Below are positions 10,720-23,168 of a stretch of 64,000 nucleotides of DNA, piece by piece. The stretch lies in contig CAUZKV010000008.1 in assembly GCA_963580455.1 (NCBI GenBank), positions 806,001 to 870,000 on the forward strand, read 5' to 3'. The translations under genes were made by a program, and so were the position numbers. The notes under the pieces were generated by a model. It had not been told where the DNA came from, made no database searches, and saw only the letters and a list, made by a program, of their open reading frames with translations. The stretch comes from Euonymus europaeus. Taxonomy: Eukaryota > Streptophyta > Magnoliopsida > Celastrales > Celastraceae. How positions within the stretch are numbered: the first letter of the stretch is position 1; each line of letters opens with the position of its first letter.

Positions 10720-11930
10720 ATATCCGTTGACTCCGAGTTCTGAATTCGGTGATTTTTAGCTTGATTTCACACTACTTTTTGAGCTCTACGATCCTGGCGT
10801 TTCGGATTTTGATTTCAGAACTCGTGGCTAGTTGGTCTCGTTTCACCTAGTTAGCCGCGAAATGTGGTTTCTTTACGTAAACGGTTTTATGAATATCCGT
10901 TGACTCCGAGTTCTGAATTCGGTGATTTTTAGCTTGATTTCACACTACTTTTCGAGCTCTACGATCCTGGAGTTTCGGATTTTGATTTCAGAACTCGTGG
11001 CTAGTAGGTCTCGTTTCACCTAGTTAGCCGCGAAATGTGGTTTCTTTACGTAAACGGTTTTATGAATATCCGTTGACTCCGAGTTTTGAATTCGGTGATT
11101 TTTAGCTTGATTTCACACTACTTTTCGAGCTCTACAATCTTGGCGTTTCGGATTTTGATTTCAGAACTCGTGGCTAGTTGGTCTCGTTTCACATATTTAG
11201 CCGCGCAATGTGATTTCTTTACGTAAACGGATTTATGAATATCCGTTGACTCCGAGTTCTGAATTCGGTGATTTTTAGCTTGATTTCACACTACTTTTTG
11301 AGCTCTACGATCCTGGCGTTTCGGATTTTGATTTCAGAACTCGTGGCTAGTTGGTCTCGTTTCACCTAGTTAGCCGCGAAATGTGGTTTCTTTACGTAAA
11401 CGGTTTTATGAATATCCGTTGACTCCGAGTTCTGAATTCGGTTATTTTTAGCTTGATTTCACACTACTTTTCGAGCTCTACGATCCTGGAGTTTCGGATT
11501 TTGATTTCAGAACTCGTGGCTAGTAGGTCTCGTTTCACCTAGTTAGCCGCGAAATGTGGTTTCTTTACGTAAACGGTTTTATGAATATCCGTTGACTCCG
11601 AGTTCTGAATTCGGTGATTTTTAGCTTGATTTCACACTACTTTTTGAGCTCTACGATCCTGGCTTTTCGGATTTTGATTTCTGAACTCGTGGCTAGTTGG
11701 TCTCGTTTCACCAAGTTAGCCGCGAAATGTGGTTTCTTTACGTAAAGGGTTTTACGAATATCCGTTGACTCCGAGTTCTGAATTCGGTGATTTTTAGCTT
11801 GATTTCACACTACTTTTCGAGCTCTACAATCGTGGCGTTTCGGATTTTGATTTCAGAACTCGTGGCTAGTTGGTCTAGTTTCACCTATTTAGCCGCGCAA
11901 TGTGGTTTCTTTACGTAAACGAATTTATGA
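10547..11930 (+). repeat. 8-monomer block, copy 1 (family I)
   Basis: Eight monomers (1,384 bp) marked by TTCAAACTAC (10,590), GAGTTTTGAATTC (11,081), AATCTTGG with CACATATTTAG and TGTGATTTC (11,066-11,238), GTTATTTTT with GGAGTTT (11,412), GGCTTTTCGG with TTTCTGAACTC (11,585), and AATCGTGG ending in AACGAATTTA (11,758). The series restarts at 11,931. Related but shuffled series recur from about 14.2, 19.4 and 21.4 kb. Confidence 0.8.
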
Positions 11931-13141
11931 ATATCCGTTGACTCCGAGTTCTGAATTCGGTGATTTTTAGCTTGATTTCAAACTACTTTTCGAGCTCTAC
12001 AATCGTGGCGTTTCGGATTTTGATTTCAGAACTCGTGGCTAGTTGGTCTAGTTTCACCTATTTAGCCGCGCAATGTGGTTTCTTTACGTAAACGGATTTA
12101 TGAATATCCGTTGACTCCGAGTTCTGAATTCGGTGATTTTTAGCTTGATTTCACACTACTTTTTGAGCTCTACGATCCTGGCGTTTCGGATTTTGATTTC
12201 AGAACTCGTGGCTAGTTGGTCTCGTTTCACCTAGTTAGCCGCGAAATGTGGTTTCTTTACGTAAACGGTTTTATGAATATCCGTTGACTCCGAGTTCTGA
12301 ATTCGGTGATTTTTAGCTTGATTTCACACTACTTTTCGAGCTCTACGATCCTGGAGTTTCGGATTTTGATTTCAGAACTCGTGGCTAGTAGGTCTCGTTT
12401 CACCTAGTTAGCCGCGAAATGTGGTTTCTTTACGTAAACGGTTTTATGAATATCCGTTGACTCCGAGTTTTGAATTCGGTGATTTTTAGCTTGATTTCAC
12501 ACTACTTTTCGAGCTTTACAATCTTGGCGTTTCGGATTTTGATTTCAGAACTCGTGGCTAGTTGGTCTCGTTTCACATATTTAGCCGCGCAATGTGATTT
12601 CTTTACGTAAACGGATTTATGAATATCCGTTGACTCCGAGTTCTGAATTCGGTGATTTTTAGCTTGATTTCACACTACTTTTTGAGCTCTACGATCCTGG
12701 CGTTTCGGATTTTGATTTCAGAACTCGTGGCTAGTTGGTCTCGTTTCACCTAGTTAGCCGCGAAATGTGGTTTCTTTACGTAAACGGTTTTATGAATATC
12801 CGTTGACTCCGAGTTCTGAATTCGGTGATTTTTAGCTTGATTTCACACTACTTTTTGAGCTCTACGATCCTGGCTTTTCGGATTTTGATTTCTGAACTCG
12901 TGGCTAGTTGGTCTCGTTTCACCTAGTTAGCCGCGAAATGTGGTTTCTTTACGTAAATGGTTTTACGAATATCCGTTGACTCCGAGTTCTGAATTCGGTG
13001 ATTTTTAGCTTGATTTCACACTACTTTTCGAGCTCTACAATCGTGGCGTTTCGGATTTTGATTTCAGAACTCGTGGCTAGTTGGTCTAGTTTCACCTATT
13101 TAGCCGCGCAATGTGGTTTCTTTACGTAAACGAATTTATGA
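11931..13141 (+). repeat. 7-monomer copy of the 10,547 block, one monomer missing
   Basis: Repeats the series of 10,547-11,930, with TTCAAACTAC at 11,974 and GAGTTTTG at 12,465 (offset 1,384). It skips the counterpart of the GTTATTTTT/GGAGTTT monomer (11,412-11,584) and passes straight to the GGCTTTTCGG monomer (12,796). This is a one-monomer deletion inside a block copy, or an insertion in copy 1. The skipped type reappears at 14,871 next to its expected neighbour. Confidence 0.75.
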
Positions 13142-14351
13142 ATATCCGTTGACTCCGAGTTCTGAATTCGGTGATTTTTAGCTTGATTTCATACTACTTT
13201 TTGAGCTCTAGGATCCTGGCATTTCGGATTTTGATTTCTGAACTCGTGGCTAGTTGGTCTCGTTTCACCTAGTTAGCCGCGAAATGTGGTTTCTTTACGT
13301 AAACGGTTTTACGAATATCCGTTGACTCCGAGTTCTGAATTCGGTGATTTTTAGCTTGATTTCACACTACTTTTCGAGCTCTACCATCGTGGCGTTTCGG
13401 ATTTTGATTTCAGAACTCGTGGCTAGTTGGTCTAGTTTCACCTATTTAGCCGCGCAATGTGGTTTTTTTATGTAAACGGTTTTATGAATATCCGTTGACT
13501 CCGAGTTCTGAATTCGGTGATTTTTAGCTTGATTTCACACTACTTTTTGAGCTCTACGATCCTGGCTTTTCGGATTTTGATTTCTGAACTCGTGGCTTGT
13601 TGGTCTCGTTTCACCTAGTTAGCCGCGAAATGTGGTTTCTTTACGTAAACGGTTTTATGAATATCCGTTGACTCCGAGTTCTGAATTCGGTTATTTTTAG
13701 CTTGATTTCACACTACTTTTTGAGCTCTACGATCCTGGTGTTTCGGATTTTGATTTCAGAACTCGTGGCTAGTTGGTCTCGTTTCACCTAGTTAGCCGCG
13801 AAATGTGGTTTCTTTACGTAAATAGTTTTTGAATATCCGTTGACTTCGAGTTCTGAATTCGGTGATTTTTAGCTTGATTTCACACTACTTTTTGAGCTCT
13901 ACGATCCTGGCGTTTCGGATTTTGATTTCTGAACTCGTGGCTAGTTGGTCTCGTTTCACCTAGTTAGCCGCGAAATGTGGTTTCTTTACGTAAACGGTTT
14001 TACGAATATCCGTTGACTCCGAGTTCTGAATTCGGTGATTTTTAGCTTGATTTCACACTACTTTTCGAGCTCTACAATCGTGGCGTTTCGGATTTTGATT
14101 TCAGAACTCGTGGCTAGTTGGTCTAGTTTCACCTATTTAGCCGCGCAATGTGGTTTCTTTACGTAAACGGATTTATGAATATCCGTTGACTCCGAGTTCT
14201 GAATTCGGTGATTTTTAGCTTGATTTCACACTACTTTTTGAGCTCTACGATCCTGGCGTTTCAGATTTTGATTTCAGAACTCGTGGCTAGTTGGTCTCGT
14301 TTCACCTATTTAGCCGCGAAATGTGGTTTCTTTACGTAAACGGTTTTATGA
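12796..14351 (+). repeat. 9-monomer segment, copied 2,248 bp downstream
   Basis: Nine monomers matching 15,044-16,599 (offset 13 monomers minus one base). Markers in order: GGCTTTTCGG/TTTCTGAACTC with TAAATGG (12,796), AATCGTGG/AACGAATTTA (12,969), CATACTAC (13,142), an AATCGTGG or ACCATCGTGG monomer (13,315), GGCTTTTCGG with GGCTTGTTGG (13,488), the GTTATTTTT and AAATAGTTTTTG monomer (13,661), TTTCTGAACTC (13,833), AATCGTGG (14,006) and CACCTATTTAGCCGCGA (14,179). Confidence 0.75.
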
Positions 14352-15043
14352 ATATCCGTTGACTCCGAGTTCTGAATTCGGTGATTTTTAGCTTGATTTC
14401 ACTCTACTTTTCGAGCTCTACGATCCTGGAGTTTCGGATTTTGATTTCAGAACTCGTGGCTAGTAGGTCTCGTTTCACCTAGTTAGCCGCGAAATGTGGT
14501 TTCTTTACGTAAACGGTTTTATGAATATCCGTTGACTCCGAGTTCTGAATTCGGTGATTTTTAGCTTGATTTCACACTACTTTTCGAGCTCTACAATCTT
14601 GGCGTTTCGGATTTTGATTTCAGAACTCGTGGCTAGTTGGTCTCGTTTCACATATTTAGCCGCGCAATGTGATTTCTTTACGTAAACGGATTTATGAATA
14701 TCCGTTGACTCCGAGTTCTGAATTCGGTGATTTTTAGCTTGATTTCACACTACTTTTTGAGCTCTACGATCCTGGCGTTTCGGATTTTGATTTCAGAACT
14801 CGTGGCTAGTTGGTCTCGTTTCACCTAGTTAGCCGCGAAATGTGTTTTCTTTACGTAAACGGTTTTATGAATATCCGTTGACTCCGAGTTCTGAATTCGG
14901 TTATTTTTAGCTTGATTTCACACTACTTTTCGAGCTCTACGATCCTGGAGTTTCGGATTTTGATTTCAGAACTCGTGGCTAGTAGGTCTCGTTTCACCTA
15001 GTTAGCCGCGAAATGTGGTTTCTTTACGTAAACGGTTTTATGA

Positions 15044-16599
15044 ATATCCGTTGACTCCGAGTTCTAAATTCGGTGATTTTTAGCTTGATTTCACACTACT
15101 TTTTGAGCTCTACGATCCTGGCTTTTCGGATTTTGATTTCTGAACTCGTGGCTAGTTGGTCTCGTTTCACCTAGTTAGCCGCGAAATGTGGTTTCTTTAC
15201 GTAAATGGTTTTACGAATATCCGTTGACTCCGAGTTCTGAATTCGGTGATTTTTAGCTTGATTTCACACTACTTTTCGAGCTCTACAATCGTGGCGTTTC
15301 GGATTTTGATTTCAGAACTCGTGGCTAGTTGGTCTAGTTTCACCTATTTAGCCGCGCAATGTGGTTTCTTTACGTAAACGAATTTATGAATATCCGTTGA
15401 CTCCGAGTTCTGAATTCGGTGATTTTTAGCTTGATTTCATACTACTTTTTGAGCTCTACGATCCTGGCGTTTCGGATTTTGATTTCTGAACTCGTGGCTA
15501 GTTGGTCTCGTTTCACCTAGTTAGCCGCGAAATGTGGTTTCTTTACGTAAACGGTTTTACGAATATCCGTTGACTCCGAGTTCTGAATTCGGTGATTTTT
15601 AGCTTGATTTCACACTACTTTTCGAGCTCTACAATCGTGGCGTTTCGGATTTTGATTTCAGAACTCGTGGCTAGTTGGTCTAGTTTCACCTATTTAGCCG
15701 CGCAATGTGGTTTCTTTACGTAAACGGTTTTATGAATATCCGTTGACTCCGAGTTCTGAATTCGGTGATTTTTAGCTTGATTTCACACTACTTTTTGAGC
15801 TCTACGATCCTGGCTTTTCGGATTTTGATTTCTGAACTCGTGGCTTGTTGGTCTCGTTTCACCTAGTTAGCCGCGAAATGTGGTTTCTTTACGTAAACGG
15901 TTTTATGAATATCCGTTGACTCCGAGTTCTGAATTCGGTTATTTTTAGCTTGATTTCACACTACTTTTTGAGCTCTACGATCCTGGTGTTTCGGATTTTG
16001 ATTTCAGAACTCGTGGCTAGTTGGTCTCGTTTCACCTAGTTAGCCGCAAAATGTGGTTTCTTTACGTAAATAGTTTTTGAATATCCGTTGACTTCGAGTT
16101 CTGAATTCGGTGATTTTTAGCTTGATTTCACACTACTTTTTGAGCTCTACGATCCTGGCGTTTCGGATTTTGATTTCTGAACTCGTGGCTAGTTGGTCTC
16201 GTTTCACCTAGTTAGCCGCGAAATGTGGTTTCTTTACGTAAACGGTTTTACGAATATCCGTTGACTCCGAGTTCTGAATTCGGTGATTTTTAGTTTGATT
16301 TCACACTACTTTTCGAGCTCTACAATCGTGGTGTTTCGGATTTTGATTTCAGAACTCGTGGCTAGTTGGTCTAGTTTCACCTATTTAGCCGCGCAATGTG
16401 GTTTCTTTACGTAAACGGATTTATGAATATCCGTTGACTCCGAGTTCTGAATTCGGTGATTTTTAGCTTGATTTCACACTACTTTTTGAGCTCTACGATC
16501 CTGGCGTTTCGGATTTTGATTTCAGAACTCGTGGCTAGTTGGTCTCGTTTCACCTATTTAGCCGCGAAATGTGGTTTCTTTACGTAAACGGTTTTATGA
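15044..16599 (+). repeat. 9-monomer segment, second copy of 12,796-14,351
   Basis: Second copy of the segment at 12,796, in the same subtype order, including CATACTAC (about 15,439), GGCTTGTTGG (15,843) and the AAATAGTTTTTG deletion (16,068). Private changes include GAGTTCTAAATTC at 15,060 (which loses the GAATTC site), CCGCAAAATG at 16,045 and TTTTTAGTTTG at 16,291. After 16,599 it continues into the block shared with 8,127. Confidence 0.7.
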
Positions 16600-19364
16600 A
16601 TATCCGTTGACTCCGAGTTCTGAATTCGGTGATTTTTAGCTTGATTTCACACTACTTTTCGAGCTCTACGATCCTGGAGTTTCGGATTTTGATTTCAGAA
16701 CTCGTGCTAGTTGGTCTCGTTTCACCTAGTTAGCCGCGAAATGTGGTTTCTTTACGTAAACGGTTTTATGAATATCCGTTGACTCCGAGTTCTGAATTCG
16801 GTGATTTTTAGCTTGATTTCACATTACTTTTCGAGCTCTACGATCCTGGAGTTTCGGATTTTGATTTCAGAACTCGTGGCTAGTAGGTCTCGTTTCACCT
16901 AGTTAGCCGCGAAATGTGGTTTCTTTACGTAAACGGTTTTATGAATATCCGTTGACTCCGAGTTCTGAATTCGGTGATTTTTAGCTTGATTTCACACTAA
17001 TTTCGAGCTCTACAATCCTGGCGTTTCGGATTTTGATTTCAGAACTCGTGGCTAGTTGGTCTCGTTTCACATATTTAGCCGCGCAATGTGGTTTCTTTAC
17101 GTAAACGGATTTATGAATATCCGTTGACTCCGAGTTCTGAATTCGGTGATTTTTAGCTTGATTTCACACTACTTTTTGAGCTCTACGATCCTGGCGTTTC
17201 GGATTTTGATTTCAGAACTCGTGGCTAGTTGGTCTCGTTTCACCTAGTTAGCCGCGAAATGTGGTTTCTTTACGTAAACGGTTTTATGAATATCCGTTGA
17301 CTCCGAGTTCTGAATTCTGTGATTTTTAGCTTGATTTCACACTACTTTTCGAGCTCTACGATCCTGGCGTTTCGGATTTTGATTTCAGAACTCGTGGCTA
17401 GTTGGTCTCGTTTCACCTAGTTAGCCGCGAAATGTGGTTTTTTTACGTAAACGGTTTTATGAATTACCGTTGACTCCGAGTTCTGAATTCGGTGATTTTT
17501 AACTTGATTTCACACTACTTTTCGAGCTCTACGATCCTGGAGTTTCGGATTTTGATTTCAGAACTCGTGGCTAGTAGGTCTCGTTTCGCCTAGTTAGCCG
17601 CGAAATGTGGTTTCTTTACGTAAACGGTTTTATGAATATCCGTTGACTCCGAGTTCTGAATTCGGTGATTTTTAGCTTGATTTCACACTACTTTTCGAGC
17701 TCTACGATCCTGGAGTTTCGGATTTTGATTTCAGAACTCGTGGCTAGTAGGTCTCGTTTCACCTAGTTAGCCGCGAAATGTGGTTTCTTTACGTAAACGG
17801 TTTTATGAATATCCGTTGACTCCGAGTTCTGAATTCGGTGATTTTTAGCTTGATTTCACACTACTTTTCGAGCTCTACGATCCTGGCGTTTCGGATTTTG
17901 ATTTCAGAACTCGTGGCTAGTAGGTCTCGTTTCACCTAGTTAGCCGCGAAATGTGGTTTCTTTACGTAAACGGTTTTACGAATATCCGTTGACTCCGAGT
18001 TCTGAATTCGGTGATTTTTAGCTTGATTTCACACTACTTTTCGAGCTCTACAATCGTGGCGTTTCGGATTTTGATTTCAGTACTCGTGGCTAGTTGGTCT
18101 AGTTTCACCTATTTAGCCGCGCAATGTGGTTTCTTTACGTAAACGGATTTATGAATATCCGTTGACTCCGAGTTCTGAATTCGGTGATTTTTAGCTTGAT
18201 TTCACACTACTTTTTGAGCTCTACGATCCTGGCGTTTCGGATTTTGATTTCAGAACTCGTGGCTAGTTGGTCTCGTTTCACCTAGTTAGCCGCGAAATGT
18301 GGTTTCTTTTCGTAAACGGTTTTATGAATATCCGTTGACTCCGAGTTCTGAATTCGGTGATTTTTAGCTTGATTTCACATTACTTTTCGAGCTCTACGAT
18401 CCTGGATTTTCGGATTTTGATTTCAGAACTCGTGGCTAGTAGGTCTCGTTTCACCTAGTTAGCCGCGAAATGTGGTTTCTTTACGTAAACGGTTTTATGA
18501 ATATCCGTTGACTCCGAGTTCTGAATTCGGTGATTTTTAGCTTGATTTCACACTACTTTTCGAGCTCTACAGTCCTGGCATTTCGGATTTTAATTTCAGA
18601 ACTCGTGGCTAGTTGGTCCCGTTTCACCTATTTAGCCTTGCAATGTGGTTTCTTTACGTAAACGGATTTATGAATATCCGTTGACTCCGAGTTCTGAATT
18701 CGGTGATTTTTAGCTTGATTTCACACTACTTTTTGAGCTCTACGATCCTGGAGTTTCGGATTTTGATTTCAGAACTCGTGGCTAGTTGGTCTCGTTTCAC
18801 CTAGTTAGCCGCGAAATGTGGTTTCTTTACGTAAACGGTTTTATGAATATCCGTTGACTCCGAGTTCTGAATTCGGTTATTTTTAGCTTGATTTCACACT
18901 ACTTTTTGAGCTCTACGATCCTGGTGTTTCGGATTTTGATTTCAGAACTCGTGGCTAGTTGGTCTCGTTTCACCTAGTTAGCCGCGAAATGTGTTTTCTT
19001 TACGTAAATAGTTTTTGAATATCCGTTGACTTCGAGTTCTGAATTCGGTGATTTTTAGCTTGATTTCACACTACTTTTTGAGCTCTACGATCCTGGCGTT
19101 TCGGATTTTTATTTCTGAACTCGTGGCTAGTTGGTCTCGTTTCACCTAGTTAGCCGCGAAATGTGGTTTCTTTACGTAAACGGTTTTACGAATATCCGTT
19201 GACTCCGAGTTCTGAATTCGGTGATTTTTAGCTTGATTTCAAACTACTTTTCGAGCTCTACAATCGTGGCGTTTCGGATTTTGATTTCAGAACTCGTGGC
19301 TAGTTGGTCTAGTTTCACCTATTTAGCCGCGCAATGTGGTTTCTTTACGTAAACGGATTTATGA
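16600..19364 (+). repeat. 16-monomer block, distant copy of 8,127-10,719
   Basis: Same marker order as 8,127-10,719, about 8.5-8.6 kb downstream. It has one extra monomer in the 17,290-17,635 stretch, which carries the unusual join GAATTACCG at 17,461. It also gained a one-base loss in CACACTAATTTCGAG (about 16,990) and a private CCTTGC in place of CCGCGC near 18,636. The copies therefore share an origin but have diverged by point change and by gain or loss of one monomer. Confidence 0.7.
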
Positions 19365-22300
19365 ATATCCGTTGACTCCGAGTTCTGAATTCGTTGATTT
19401 TTAGCTTGATTTCACACTACTTTTTGAGCTCTACGATCCTGGCGTTTCGGATTTTGATTTCAGAACTCGTGGCTAGTTGGTCTCGTTTCACCTAGTTAGC
19501 CGCGAAATGTGGTTTCTTTACGTAAACGGTTTTATGAATATCCGTTGACTCCGAGTTCTGAATTCGGTGATTTTTAGCTTGATTTCACACTACTTTTCGA
19601 GCTCTACAATCTTGGCATTTCGGATTTTGATTTCAGAACTCGTGGCTAGTTGGTCTCGTTTCACATATTTAGCCGCGCAATGTGATTTCTTTACGTAAAC
19701 GGATTTATGAATATCCGTTGACTCCGAGTTCTGAATTCGGTGATTTTTAGCTTGATTTCACACTACTTTTTGAGCTCTACGATCCTGGCGTTTCGGATTT
19801 TGATTTCAGAACTCGTGGCTAGTTGGTCTCGTTTCACCTAGTTAGCCGCGAAATGTGGTTTCTTTACGTAAACGGTTTTATGAATATCCGTTGACTCCGA
19901 GTTCTGAATTCGGTGATTATTAGCTTGATTTCACACTACTTTTCGAGCTCTACGATCCTGGAGTTTCGGATTTTGATTTCAGAACTTGTGGCTAGTAGGT
20001 CTCGTTTCACCTAGTTAGCCGCGAAATGTGGTTTCTTTACGTAAACGGTTTTATGAATATCCGTTGACTCCGAGTTCTGAATTCGGTGATTTTTAGCTTG
20101 ATTTCACACTACTTTTTGAGCTCTACGATCCTGGCTTTTCGGATTTTGATTTCTGAACTCGTGGCTAGTTGGTCTCGTTTCACCTAGTTAGCCGCGAAAT
20201 GTGGTTTCTTTACGTAAATGGTTTTACGAATATCCGTTGACTCCGAGTTCTGAATTCGGTGATTTTTAGCTTGATTTCACACTACTTTTCGAGCTCTACA
20301 CTCGTGGCGTTTCGGATTTTGATTTCAGAACTCGTGGCTAGTTGGTCTAGTTTCACCTATTTAGCCGCGCAATGTGGTTTCTTTACGTAAACGAATTTAT
20401 GAATATCCGTTGACTCCGAGTTCTGAATTCGGTGATTTTTAGCTTGATTTCATACTACTTTTTGAGCTCTACGATCCTGGCGTTTCGGATTTTGATTTCA
20501 GAACTCGTGGCTAGTTGGTCTCGTTTCACCTAGTTAGCCGCGAAATGTGGTTTCTTTACGTAAACGGTTTTATGAATATCCGTTGACTCCGAGTTCTGAA
20601 TTCGGTGATTTTTAGCTTGATTTCACACTACTTTTCGAGCTCTACGATCCTGGCGTTTCGGATTTTGATTTCAGAACTCGTGGCTAGTAGGTCTCGTTTC
20701 ACCTAGTTAGCCGCGAAATGTGGTTTCTTTACGTAAACGGTTTTATGAATATCCGTTGACTCCGAGTTCTGAATTCGGTGATTTTTAGCTTGATTTCACA
20801 CTACTTATCGAGCTCTACAGTCCTGGCGTTTCGGATTTTAATTTCAGAACTCGTGGCTAGTTGGTCTCGTTTCACCTATTTAGCCGCGAAATGTGGTTTC
20901 TTTACGTAAACGGTTTTATGAATATCCGTTGACTCCGAGTTCTGAATTCGGTTATTTTTAGCTTAATTTCACACTACTTTTTGAGTTCTACGATCCTGGT
21001 GCTTCGGATTTTGATTTCAGAACTCGTGGCTAGTTGGTCTCGTTTCACCTAGTTAGCCGCGAAATGTGGTTTCTTTACGTAAATAGTTTTTGAATATCCG
21101 TTGACTTCGAGTTCTGAATTCGGTGATTTTTAGCTTGATTTCACACTACTTTTTGAGCTCTACGATCCTGGCGTTTCGGATTTTGATTTCTGAACTCGTG
21201 GCTAGTTGGTCTCGTTTCACCTAGTTAGCCGCGAAATGTGGTTTCTTTACGTAAACAGTTTTACGAATATCCGTTGACTCCGAGTTCTGAATTCGGTGAT
21301 TTTTAGCTTGATTTCACACTACTTTTCGAGCTCTACAATCGTGGCATTTCGGATTTTGATTTCAGAACTCGTGGCTAGTTGGTCTAGTTTCACCTATTTA
21401 GCCGCGCAATGTGGTTTCTTTACGTAAACGGATTTATGAATATCCGTTGACTCCGAGTTCTGAATTCGGTGATTTTTTGCTTGATTTCACACTACTTTTT
21501 GAGCTCTACGATCCTGGCGTTTCAGATTTTGATTTCAGAACTCGTGGCTAGTTGGTCTCGTTTCACCTAGTTAGCCGCGAAATGTGGTTTCTTTACGTAA
21601 ACGGTTTTATGAATATCCGTTGACTCCGAGTTCTGAATTCGGTGATTTTTAGCTTGATTTCACACTACTTTTCGAGCTCTACGATCCTGGCATTTCGGAT
21701 TTTGATTTCAGAACTCGTGGCTAGTAGGTCTCGTTTCACCTAGTTAGCCGCGAAATGTGGTTTCTTTACGTAAACGGTTTTATGAATATCCGTTGACTCC
21801 GAGTTCTGAATTCGGTGATTTTTAGCTTGATTTCACACTACTTTTCGAGCTCTACAATCCTGGCGTTTCGGATTTTGATTTCAGAACTCGTGGCTAGTTG
21901 GTCTTGTTTCACATATTTAGCCGCGCAATGTGATTTCTTTACGTAAACGGATTTATGAATATCCGTTGACTCCGAGTTCTGAATTCGGTGATTTTTAGCT
22001 TGATTTCATACTACTTTTTGAGCTCTACGATCCTGGCGTTTCGGATTTTGATTTCAGAACTCGTGGCTAGTTGGTCTCGTTTCACCTAGTTAGCCGCGAA
22101 ATGTGGTTTTTTTACGTAAACGGTTTTATGAATTACCGTTGACTCCGAGTTCTGAATTCGGTGATTTTTAGCTTGATTTCACACTACTTTTCGAGCTCTA
22201 CGATCCTGGATTTTCGGATTTTGATTTCAGAACTCGTGGCTAGTAGGTCTCGTTTCACCTAGTTAGCCGCGAAATGTGGTTTCTTTACGTAAACGGTTTT

Positions 22301-23168
22301 ATGAATATCCGTTGACTCCGAGTTCTGAATTCGGTGATTTTTAGCTTGATTTCACACTACTTTTTGAGCTCTACGATCCTGGCTTTTCGGATTTTGATTT
22401 CTGAACTCGTGGCTAGTTGGTCTCGTTTCACCTAGTTAGCCGCGAAATGTGGTTTCTTTACGTAAATGGTTTTACGAATATCCGTTGACTCCGAGTTCTG
22501 AATTCGGTGATTTTTAGCTTGATTTCACACTACTTTTCGAGCTCTACAATCGTGGCGTTTCGGATTTTGATTTCAGAACTCGTGGCTAATTGGTCTAGTT
22601 TCACCTATTTAACCGCGCAATGTGGTTTCTTTACGTAAACGAATTTATGAATATCCGTTGACTCCGAGTTCTGAATTCGGTGATTTTTAGCTTGATTTCA
22701 TACTAATTTTTGAGCTCTACGATCCTGGCGTTTCGGATTTTGATTTCAGAACTCGTGGCTAGTTGGTCTCGTTTCACCTAGTTAGCCGCGAAATGTGGTT
22801 TCTTTACGTAAACGGTTTTATGAATATCCGTTGACTCCGAGTTCTGAATTCGGTGATTTTTAGCTTGATTTCACACTACTTTTCGAGCTCTACGATCCTG
22901 GCATTTCGGATTTTGATTTCAGAACTCGTGTCTAGTAGGTCTCTTTCACCTAGTTAGCCGCGAAATGTGGTTTCTTTACGTAAACGGTTTTATGAATATC
23001 CGTTGACTCCGAGTTCTGAATTCGGTGATTTTTAGCTTGATTTCACACTACTTTTCGAGCTCTACAGTCCTGGCGTTTCGGATTTTAATTTCAGAACTCG
23101 TGGCTAGTTGGTCTCGTTTCACCTATTTAGCCGCGCAATGTGGTTTCTTTACGTAAACGGATTTATGA

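Larger units (their letters stand above)
1..23168 (+). repeat. Satellite family I sub-array
   Basis: About 134 monomers of one variant family. Diagnostic features are CTCCGAG at position 12, AACGG at 161-165, GATCCTGGAG or GGCG at 71-80, alternation of AGTAGG and AGTTGG, a subtype with AATCGTGGCG plus GGTCTAG, a subtype with CACATATTTAGCCGCGC, and the AAATAGTTTTTG deletion marker. Fourteen of the sixteen one-base deletions in the window lie here. Monomers combine in irregular higher-order blocks rather than one clean period. The last family I monomer is 22,996-23,168 (ACAGTCCTGG subtype with AACGGATTTA). Confidence 0.85.
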
